Shown here one piece after another: positions 1 to 6,355 of a stretch of DNA of 48,758 bases. Each line of letters begins with the position of its first letter. Position 1 is the stretch's first letter. Position numbers and translations under genes: made by a program. The notes under the pieces were generated by a model. That model was not told where the DNA came from. It saw only the letters and a program-made list of their open reading frames with translations, and did not search any database. The DNA is from QZKY01 sp964488675 (GTDB taxonomy: Bacteria > Pseudomonadota > Gammaproteobacteria > Burkholderiales > Burkholderiaceae_D): the NCBI GenBank assembly GCA_964488675.1, contig CAZAWA010000002.1, positions 1 through 48,758 of the forward strand, in the 5' to 3' direction.

Positions 1-482
1 TGGGGCAAATCGAGTTGATCCAGCGCTTCTCGCAGTTCTTGTCGCTCCTCTCCCTCGACACGACGGGATACGCCACCACCGCGCGGGTTGTTTGGCATGA
101 GAACCAGGTAACGGCCAGCCAGTGAAATGAATGTCGTCAGTGCCGCGCCCTTATTGCCGCGCTCCTCCTTTTCAATCTGAACCGTGATTTCCTGCCCCTC
201 GCGCAAGGCGTTCTTGATGGACGCGCTGCGGACATCTACCCCGTCCTTGAAAAAGGAGCGAGCAACCTCCTTGAATGGCAAAAAGCCATGGCGATCTTCA
301 CCATAATTGACAAAACAGGCCTCGAGCGACGGTTCGATTCTCGTGATGACTGCCTTGTAAATATTGGATTTGTGCTGCTCGCGTCCGGCAGCTTCAATAT
401 CGATGTCGATTAGTTTTTGCCCATCGACAATTGCAACGCGCAACTCTTCCTGTTGCGTCGCATTGAACAACATTCGTTTCAT
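1..482 (-). CDS. rne: Ribonuclease E, N-terminal part (gene runs off the window)
   Basis: Reading the minus strand from the ATG at 482 gives an open frame to the window edge (about 160 codons) that begins MKRMLFNATQQEELRVAIVD and contains SNIYKAVITRIEPSLEACFV, followed by a GFLPFKE stretch. This is the start of RNase E/G: a short RNase H-like segment followed by the S1 RNA-binding domain. RNase E is the essential endonuclease that starts mRNA decay and matures rRNA and tRNA at the inner membrane. A CGGAG Shine-Dalgarno lies about 9 nt before the ATG, which supports this start. The catalytic core, zinc link and C-terminal scaffold lie outside the window. It is divergent from rluC, a common arrangement in proteobacteria. 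Confidence 0.93.
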   Translation of the reverse strand, partial: MKRMLFNATQQEELRVAIVDGQKLIDIDIEAAGREQHKSNIYKAVITRIEPSLEACFVNYGEDRHGFLPFKEVARSFFKDGVDVRSASIKNALREGQEITVQIEKEERGNKGAALTTFISLAGRYLVLMPNNPRGGGVSRRVEGEERQELREALDQLDLP

Positions 483-1044
483 TTTTCACACTCCGAGGCC
501 AGAAGGCCCAATTTCATGCAGCGCTCAGCGTTTTGCCATTGCCGCAAAGATACATAAAAGTACGCGGGGACGAAGTGTCAGGGAGGGGGGGAATTGCCGA
601 AATGTGCGGCGCAAAAAACTGCCGCATCGTGGCGCGGATGGAAAGGGTGTGGCTACCGAATACACGAGCGTATGCACTATGCAATTCAAATGGTTCGAAA
701 ATTGAAAACATTTTTGCGAGTAGTAAGCCTGTATATCGTGTCAAACGAAACGGCGTTTGAAAAAGCAGCAACCAAACATCAAACACATCAACCGGCAAGC
801 GCGCCTTCGGAGGGCGCTTGCCAGACTATTATCCTTATAATCCAAACAATCTTGTCCCGCATCCTTCACACTATCCGATTGCATCTAAGGAGCAACCCTG
901 ATCAGGCGAGGATGGTGCGTACACAATCTCCCACTGAGTTTGCGCGAAGCAGAGGCCAGTGGGAAGCCTCAATATGCCGCTGGTATTATAACCCACAAGC
1001 CCGCAGTTGATTTATACTTGCGGCCTCACAATTATATATTCAAA
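483..1044. other. Divergent rne/rluC intergenic region (562 bp)
   Basis: No convincing gene lies here; the short open frames on both strands are unlike any family I know and mostly overlap each other. The length suggests a long 5' leader for rne, as in enterobacteria where rne is autoregulated through its leader. AT-rich stretches at 826-846 and 1030-1040 could hold the two promoters, but I could not find a well-spaced -35/-10 pair for either gene. Confidence 0.5.
794..822 (-). promoter_or_regulatory. Strong hairpin in the presumed rne leader
   Basis: GGCAAGCGC (794-802) pairs with GCGCTTGCC (814-822) around a short inner stem and a TTCG-type loop. No T-run follows on either strand, so it is not a classical terminator. 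It lies about 310 nt upstream of the rne start codon, where an RNase E-sensing leader structure could sit. The regulatory role is inferred. Confidence 0.4.
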
Positions 1045-2064
1045 ATGAAGGACTTAGAGAGACAAGCTCGGAAAAGTGCTGAAAAACAACCGTCACGAGC
1101 GAAGCCACTAGGGCAGCCGGAGGTTCGATTTGTCACAATTTCCGATGATGAGGCCGGGCAGCGCATCGACAATTTCCTTTTGCGTATCTGCAAGGGCGTT
1201 CCTAAAAGCCACATTTACCGCATCCTGCGGTCGGGAGAGGTGCGGGTCAACAAGGGGCGCATTGACCAGACCTATCGACTGGAAATTGGCGATGTGGTTC
1301 GTCTACCGCCAGTTAGGGTAGCGGAAAAGTCTGCTCCGGCCGCACCAGGCGCGGATTTCACCATCCTGCATGAAGACGCTCACCTGCTCATCATCGATAA
1401 ACCGGCGGGCAGCGCCGTGCACGGCGGGTCGGGTATCAGCTTCGGTATCATCGAGCAATTGCGCGCCAAGCGGCCCGATGCCAAATTCCTCGAACTGGTT
1501 CATCGGCTTGACCGCGAAACATCGGGCGTTCTCGTGCTGGCAAAAAAGCGCTCGGCGCTGACCAATCTGCATGAACAAATCCGCTCAGGTACTGTCGATA
1601 AACGCTACCTGACCCTGGTGCATGGCGACTGGAAGAACGCCCGTCAGCATGTGAAATTGCCTCTCCACAAGTATTCAACGGCGGAGGGGGAGCGGCGCGT
1701 GCGGGTGCAATCCGGCGGGATGGCGTCCCACACAGTTTTCAATCTTCTTCGTAAATATGATGAATTTGCCCTGCTGGAAGCTGAGTTGAAAACGGGCCGC
1801 ACCCACCAAATCAGGGTACATCTGGCATCCAGTGGCTTTGCCATCGCCGGTGACGACAAGTATGGTGATTTCGCCTTGAACCGCGTTTTGCAAAAAGCAG
1901 GTGGCAGGCAGAGCGCCCTGAAGCGGATGTTCCTGCATGCACATCAAATCACTTTCATCCATCCTGAAACGGGGAGGCCTGTGACTATCCGCGCCCCGCT
2001 CGCCGATGAATGCGACCGTTTTTTGCGCAGCCTTGAAGAAAGCTCGCAGCAACACTCAAAATAA
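1045..2064 (+). CDS. rluC: 23S rRNA pseudouridine synthase RluC-type
   Basis: The protein (339 aa) has an N-terminal S4 RNA-binding domain (about residues 35-90) and a RluA-family catalytic domain with HRLDRETSG, where Asp156 is the expected catalytic aspartate, followed by the LVHGDW and GRTHQIRVH blocks typical of RluA/C/D. It should isomerise uridines 955, 2504 and 2580 of 23S rRNA (E. coli numbering). The open frame extends upstream to 940, but the added residues are low quality and similarity to the family begins near the internal ATG at 1045, so that start is preferred. It is followed after 41 bp by the HAD phosphatase and then the S49 peptidase, a familiar betaproteobacterial order. 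RluC and RluD are hard to separate by eye; the position next to rne favours RluC. Confidence 0.88.
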   Translation: MKDLERQARKSAEKQPSRAKPLGQPEVRFVTISDDEAGQRIDNFLLRICKGVPKSHIYRILRSGEVRVNKGRIDQTYRLEIGDVVRLPPVRVAEKSAPAAPGADFTILHEDAHLLIIDKPAGSAVHGGSGISFGIIEQLRAKRPDAKFLELVHRLDRETSGVLVLAKKRSALTNLHEQIRSGTVDKRYLTLVHGDWKNARQHVKLPLHKYSTAEGERRVRVQSGGMASHTVFNLLRKYDEFALLEAELKTGRTHQIRVHLASSGFAIAGDDKYGDFALNRVLQKAGGRQSALKRMFLHAHQITFIHPETGRPVTIRAPLADECDRFLRSLEESSQQHSK

Positions 2065-2105
2065 CCAATATTTATGGAGCAGGGCAGTAGTCACTGCCAG
2101 AAATC

Positions 2106-2765
2106 ATGGCGAAGAAACAATTTGATTTGATCGTGTTTGATTGGGACGGCACGCTGATGGACAGCACGGCAGCCATCGTGAATGCCATTCAGGCAGCGGC
2201 CGCTGACCTGAGATTGCCAATTCCTGACCGCAAAACGGCGTCTTTCGTGATTGGGCTGGGTTTGCGGGAAGCAATGGAAACGGTAATGCCCGAACTCGAT
2301 CCGGCCTATTATCCGCGCATCGTTGATCGCTATCGCCACCACTACCTGAGTAAGGATAAGCATTTGTCCTTGTTCGAAGGTGTGCGAGAAATGTTGGATG
2401 ACCTATCACAGCGAGGTTACGCGCTGGCAGTCGCAACGGGAAAAAGCCGCATGGGGCTTGACCGGGTTCTGGAAGAATCAGGGCTCAATCATATGTTTCA
2501 GGCGACCCGTTGCGCCGACGAAACGCATTCAAAACCTCACCCGGCGATGTTGCAGGAACTAACCACCGAACTTGGTCACGACATGAGCCGCACAGTTATG
2601 ATCGGGGACACCACGCATGACCTGCAGATGGCACTGAATGCCGGTGCAGCAGGGATTGCGGTGCAATATGGTGCCCATCCTGAAGATTTTCTCCGGGCGC
2701 TGAAACCGTTGTACGCTGCGGATTCGGTCGCCCAGTTGCATGCGTGGCTTATCGAAAACGCTTGA
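2106..2765 (+). CDS. HAD-superfamily (subfamily IA) phosphatase, Gph/PGP-like
   Basis: The 219-aa protein has all four HAD motifs. Motif I is FDWDGTLMDS with nucleophile Asp12 and acid/base Asp14; motif II is the Thr of AVATGKS; motif III is the Lys of HSKPHPAML; motif IV is MIGDTTHD. The alpha-helical cap lies between motifs I and II (about residues 20-85), the C1-cap arrangement of phosphoglycolate phosphatase-type enzymes. It removes phosphate from a small metabolite; the substrate cannot be read from the sequence. It sits between rluC and the S49 peptidase with short gaps and is probably cotranscribed. In related genomes a Rieske-type ferredoxin gene often lies between HAD and sppA; it is absent here. 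Confidence 0.85.
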   Translation: MAKKQFDLIVFDWDGTLMDSTAAIVNAIQAAAADLRLPIPDRKTASFVIGLGLREAMETVMPELDPAYYPRIVDRYRHHYLSKDKHLSLFEGVREMLDDLSQRGYALAVATGKSRMGLDRVLEESGLNHMFQATRCADETHSKPHPAMLQELTTELGHDMSRTVMIGDTTHDLQMALNAGAAGIAVQYGAHPEDFLRALKPLYAADSVAQLHAWLIENA

Positions 2766-2791
2766 TTTACCCCTAACCTGGCGCCTCCACA

Positions 2792-3787
2792 ATGAACGAG
2801 CAGACCAACGACAAGCAAGCAGAATCAGGCATAACTCCTGACGGCAAGGAAAACTGGGAACGCGACACCTTGGAAAAACTGGTTCTTTCAACCTTGAATG
2901 AGCAACGCGCGCGTCGTCGATGGGGGATTTTCACGAAGTTGCTCACACTGGCCATCATTTTATTTGGCATGTGGCATGTCTTTGATCTGGGCGACAAGGA
3001 AGGGGACAAGGAAACCAAAGGAAAACATACGGCAGTAATTGAAATTGACGGCGCGATCGACTCCGGCAAAAACAGCGCTGGCAAGTCCATCATACCGGCA
3101 CTTAACAAGGCTTTTTCTGACAAGGCATCGGTGGGGGTCATTCTCCGCATCAACAGTCCAGGCGGAAGCCCGGTTCAGGCTGGAATAATCAACGACGAAA
3201 TTGCGCGTCTGCGCGAGAAATATCCCAATAAGCCACTGCATGTCGTTGTGCATGATATCTGCGCATCCGGCGCCTACTATGTTGCGGTCGCAGCCGACAA
3301 AATTTATGTGAACAAGGCCAGCATCGTCGGTTCCATTGGTGTTCTGATCAACGGTTTCGGATTCACTGGCGCCATGGAAAAATTAGGGGTCGAACGAAGA
3401 CTGATGATTGCTGGAGACAACAAGGGCTTCATGGATCCCTTCAGCCCGCAATCCGATAAACACAAATCCTATGCGCAGCAAATGTTGAATGAAGTGCACA
3501 ATCAGTTCATTGAGGCCGTGCGAAAAGGGCGCGGCGATCGCCTCAAGGAAACACCGGAAACCTTCTCCGGCTTGTTCTGGAGCGGCACCAAGGCGGTGGA
3601 AATGGGTCTGGCCGATGGTTTTGGTACGGTTAATTCCATCGCGCGCGAAGTCATCAAAGCCGAAGAACTGGTGGACTACACCGAGCGAGATAACCTGCGA
3701 GACCGTGTGCTCAAAAAATTTGGCGCGGCTGTAGGTGATGGGGCAACCACATCAGCAACCAGGTTGCTGGTACCCGTCTTGCGCTAA
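2792..3787 (+). CDS. sppA: Signal peptide peptidase SppA-type S49 serine peptidase
   Basis: The 331-aa protein has a charged cytoplasmic N-terminus, one membrane segment (about residues 45-65) and an S49 ClpP-fold peptidase domain. INSPGGSP (120-127) is the substrate-binding strand, ICASGAYY carries the nucleophile Ser159, and Lys211 in DNKGFMDPF matches the general base of short SppA enzymes. At about 330 aa it is the short single-domain form, which works as an oligomer rather than the 67-kDa two-domain E. coli form. It digests cleaved signal peptides in the inner membrane. It is the last gene of the rluC-HAD-sppA cluster; AT-rich non-coding DNA follows. Confidence 0.9.
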   Translation: MNEQTNDKQAESGITPDGKENWERDTLEKLVLSTLNEQRARRRWGIFTKLLTLAIILFGMWHVFDLGDKEGDKETKGKHTAVIEIDGAIDSGKNSAGKSIIPALNKAFSDKASVGVILRINSPGGSPVQAGIINDEIARLREKYPNKPLHVVVHDICASGAYYVAVAADKIYVNKASIVGSIGVLINGFGFTGAMEKLGVERRLMIAGDNKGFMDPFSPQSDKHKSYAQQMLNEVHNQFIEAVRKGRGDRLKETPETFSGLFWSGTKAVEMGLADGFGTVNSIAREVIKAEELVDYTERDNLRDRVLKKFGAAVGDGATTSATRLLVPVLR

Positions 3788-3943
3788 TCACAGAAATCAT
3801 GTTTTTTATTAAGCATGCGTCGCAATACATTGTTATATAAACATATTTGTTCAAAATTCATACTTTCCTGCAGTCTTCCGTGGCTTGCGATTATCGATCG
3901 GACGCGCCGGATTGAATGGCCTTAAATTCGCATAATTTATATT

Positions 3944-4342
3944 ATGTCAAATACTGCACTGAACAAAGAATTCCGCAGTCTAGATATGTTGGAGTTAATA
4001 AAGTTGAAGGACATTGATTTCGGCGGATGCCATTTCAAATATTCGGCCGACGATGCAAGCCTGCTTTTGCATTCACGCGATATCCATGGCGTTGGCCATA
4101 TCCACAGATTTCATCTGCCAGGCTCATTCCTTGTCAACATCGGCGGGAATTTCTGGCGGCTCGTAACAGGTGTTGGAGATGCCAGCAAAGCCCGTCATCT
4201 TTTCGAAGATGCGGGAATCAACATTGATGAGCGCATTAACGCCCTGCGCGAACTGGGAGTGCCCATCCTTACCAAAGAAGAAGGAATGCAAAACCTCGAC
4301 CGATACCAACTTCCTGTTAAGCGCCTCTTGTTGACTGCCTAA
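3944..4342 (+). CDS. Hypothetical protein (132 aa)
   Basis: An open frame of 132 codons with balanced composition that looks genuinely coding. I do not recognise the family. It has no signal peptide or membrane segment, so a soluble cytoplasmic protein is likely. Visible traits are a His-rich middle (HSRDIHGVGHIHRFH, about residues 43-57) that could bind metal, and a C-terminal stretch around GINIDERINALRELGVP that reads as two helices. It is preceded by 155 bp of AT-rich DNA with a TTGAAT at 3912 and AT-rich hexamers near 3933-3943, which could be a weak promoter, and no good Shine-Dalgarno is seen. It stands alone between sppA and further small frames. Confidence 0.6.
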   Translation: MSNTALNKEFRSLDMLELIKLKDIDFGGCHFKYSADDASLLLHSRDIHGVGHIHRFHLPGSFLVNIGGNFWRLVTGVGDASKARHLFEDAGINIDERINALRELGVPILTKEEGMQNLDRYQLPVKRLLLTA

Positions 4343-4478
4343 GACTAGCTAAATGGCCTGGCAAGGCAGAGAATCTGCCGCCCTATCACGCGCAACATGT
4401 TGGCTAAACATCTACCTGGCATCCCAAATTGTGATCTTCGTTTGCATGCATTAGGCATTTGCCACTGTCATCCATTCT

Positions 4479-4688
4479 GTGCTCTATGGCATGGCAAACA
4501 ACACCAGTGAAATAAATGTATTCGACATGGCTGCAGCTACTGCATCCAGAAAGCTGCGGGCAAAGACCCAGATGCTGCTCCAAGAGATAAACAAGCTGTG
4601 GAGGGGTTTTCATTTCGTGCGGATGTATGCGAGCATTATTCTGGGCAGGGTTAACTCTGACATTGGTAGAAAGCTTTTGATCCATTGA
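4479..4688 (+). CDS. Possible small protein (69 aa, doubtful)
   Basis: A 69-codon frame (a second ATG at 4491 gives 65 aa) with a plausibly helical, basic middle (TASRKLRAKTQMLLQEINK). No Shine-Dalgarno precedes either start and I do not recognise the protein. It lies in a 720-bp stretch without a certain gene. It may be a remnant or chance. Confidence 0.2.
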   Translation: MLYGMANNTSEINVFDMAAATASRKLRAKTQMLLQEINKLWRGFHFVRMYASIILGRVNSDIGRKLLIH

Positions 4689-4803
4689 CAATTTGATCAC
4701 ACAACCCGCCCGCACTTTTGAAAAATCCTCAGATTAACTATTCGACATGGCACATTCATTGCTGATGGGTAAGCGAGAGCCAAGATCATGCCTTCCCTGA
4801 AAA

Positions 4804-5052
4804 ATGTTTAATCTGACGCCCCAAAATTTACCCGCCATTGAGCATTATCAACACCTTGAAATCTCCATGAGAGAACATACCATTAGTTTGCGGGAAGTTG
4901 AACTATGTAATTCAGCAAATTATGAAATGGAAAAATGATCATTGGAAGTCGCAGGGAAACAAACAACTCTCCAAGAAAAGGTGTATCGCTTAAGGCAAAA
5001 GGGCATTCCAGCAGTCAAACGCTGGACAGAAACCCATAGAAACATACATTAA
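4804..5052 (+). pseudogene. Small reading frame broken by one in-frame TGA
   Basis: From the ATG at 4804 the frame reads MFNLTPQNLPAIEHYQHLEI and continues for 44 residues to a TGA at 4936-4938, then stays open in the same frame for 37 more codons (containing LQEKVYRLRQKGIPAVKR) to a TAA at 5050-5052. The composition on both sides of the TGA is alike (helical, charged, Glu/Leu/Arg-rich). The simplest reading is an 82-residue gene with a nonsense mutation; a shorter true gene followed by chance open frame is also possible. No known family is recognised. Confidence 0.35.
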
Positions 5053-5063
5053 ATGGAGCAGAA

Positions 5064-5294
5064 ATGATTAGCAAAATTGCGGAATCCCACTTCAACGCGC
5101 TGCGGGCCGCGTCTATTGGCGCCGTCAGCACCGAAGACCCGGCACCAGCCGCTCCCGGCAAGGTGCATGACGCACTTGACTCGTTCCTGTCTACTCCGTC
5201 GTTCAGCGGCAAGCAAATTGCAATTGAGTCGCTGTTGAGGCAGATTACCAAAGGAACACCACCGATTCCCGATAAACCTGTTACGGTTGGTTGA
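5064..5294 (+). CDS. Hypothetical small protein (76 aa) with its own terminator
   Basis: A 76-codon frame starting 6-8 nt after a GGAG Shine-Dalgarno (AATGGAGCAGAAATG) and followed six bases after its stop codon by a strong intrinsic terminator, which together support a real expressed gene. The protein is Ala/Pro/Ser-rich, with a probable helix at the N-terminus, a PAPAAPG linker (residues about 27-33) and a C-terminal helix around FSGKQIAIESLLRQI. It has no membrane segment, signal peptide or cysteines. I do not recognise it; a small soluble regulatory or secreted factor are both possible. Confidence 0.6.
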   Translation: MISKIAESHFNALRAASIGAVSTEDPAPAAPGKVHDALDSFLSTPSFSGKQIAIESLLRQITKGTPPIPDKPVTVG

Positions 5295-5299
5295 AGTAG

Positions 5300-5327
5300 A
5301 GGGCCCCGGCGGGGCCCTGATTTTTTT
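5300..5327 (+). terminator. Intrinsic terminator after the 76-aa gene
   Basis: AGGGCCCC (5300-5307) and GGGGCCCT (5311-5318) form a perfect 8-bp GC stem with a 3-nt loop, followed by GATTTTTTT. It insulates the small genes from the HlyD/ABC operon beginning at 5420. Confidence 0.9.
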
Positions 5328-5419
5328 GTGGCATCAAACTGCTCTGTCATCGTTACAAATCATCTATTGCCATGCGCTACTGGCTATAATTTGGCATAGC
5401 GTGACGCAAGGAGTTTTCC

Positions 5420-6355
5420 ATGCCCCACCCGAGATACAGGCGTAGCCTGACCATAACTCTTATCGTGCTGGTGGTTGCCGGTTTCGTTGCATGGCATTTT
5501 CTTCGCTCACCCGGCCAACTTTCTGGCATTTCCCATGGTAACGGCCGACTGGAGGCGATTGAAGTCGATGTCGCAACCAAGTTCGCAGGGCGTGTAGCTG
5601 AAGTCCTGGTGCGAGAGGGTGATAACCTGAGTCTCGGACAAGTGGCCGCCAAACTGGATGTGGAAGATCTGGCGGCCCAACTGCGAGCCGCCGAGGCGGC
5701 CGTCCTGCAGGCACGCGATGGCGTCGCCAGCGCCGCGAGCCAACAGAAACTGGCACGCGTGACGCTGGATCGCACCCGCGAGCTAATCAAAAAAGGGTTT
5801 ATCAGCGGGGACCGGCTAGACCGCGATGCCAGTAGTCTGCAAACCGCCGACGCCGCGCTGGCCGCAGCTCGCAGCAAGGTAGACGAAGCTCAGGCGCGTG
5901 CCGATTCCTTGCGAGTCAATGTCAATGACACCAGCCTGCGTGCACCGGTTGCCGGCCGTGTTCTGTACCGGCTGGCGGAGCCGGGCGTGGTACTCGGCGC
6001 TGGCGGCAAAGCTTTCACCCTGCTGGATTTGACCGATGTATATATGTCGATTTACCTCCCCACGGAAGAGGCTGGCAAGGTGGCGATCAACAGCCCGGCG
6101 AAAATCGTGCTTGATGCACTGCCCGATAAGCCAATCCCCGCCAGCGTCGTTTTCGTCGCACCCCGATCGCAATTCACTCCCAAGGAAGTAGAGACCCGTA
6201 ACGAGCGGGAAAAACTGATGTTCCGCGTCAAGGTCAAGGTTGATCTGGAATGGCTGAAGCAAAATGCCGACATTGCAAAACCCGGTATGCCCGGAATTGC
6301 GTTTGTGCAAACCTCGCCGGATGCCGCATGGCCTGACAAATTGCCGTCCAGGTAA
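5420..6355 (+). CDS. HlyD-family periplasmic adaptor (YhiI-like)
   Basis: The 311-aa protein has an N-terminal anchor (residues about 10-27), a lipoyl/barrel-sandwich half (GRLEAIEVDVATKFAGRVAE), a coiled-coil hairpin (about 80-165, Ala/Arg-rich), the second lipoyl half (SLRAPVAGRVLYRLAEPG) and a C-terminal beta-barrel. This is the membrane fusion protein of an ABC exporter. An AAGGAG Shine-Dalgarno precedes the ATG. Its stop codon overlaps the next start (TAATG), so it is translationally coupled to the ATPase-permease. With the next two genes it matches E. coli yhiI-rbbA-yhhJ in order and domain content. Substrate unknown; hydrophobic compounds are the usual guess for such systems. Confidence 0.87.
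   Translation: MPHPRYRRSLTITLIVLVVAGFVAWHFLRSPGQLSGISHGNGRLEAIEVDVATKFAGRVAEVLVREGDNLSLGQVAAKLDVEDLAAQLRAAEAAVLQARDGVASAASQQKLARVTLDRTRELIKKGFISGDRLDRDASSLQTADAALAAARSKVDEAQARADSLRVNVNDTSLRAPVAGRVLYRLAEPGVVLGAGGKAFTLLDLTDVYMSIYLPTEEAGKVAINSPAKIVLDALPDKPIPASVVFVAPRSQFTPKEVETRNEREKLMFRVKVKVDLEWLKQNADIAKPGMPGIAFVQTSPDAAWPDKLPSR

Noticed and set aside
4404..4715. Minus-strand 103-codon frame
   Set aside because: No Shine-Dalgarno, no recognisable sequence, and it overlaps equally weak plus-strand frames.
4936..4938. Selenocysteine or programmed read-through at the in-frame TGA
   Set aside because: No selenocysteine-insertion-like hairpin is evident directly downstream and the product is not a known selenoprotein.
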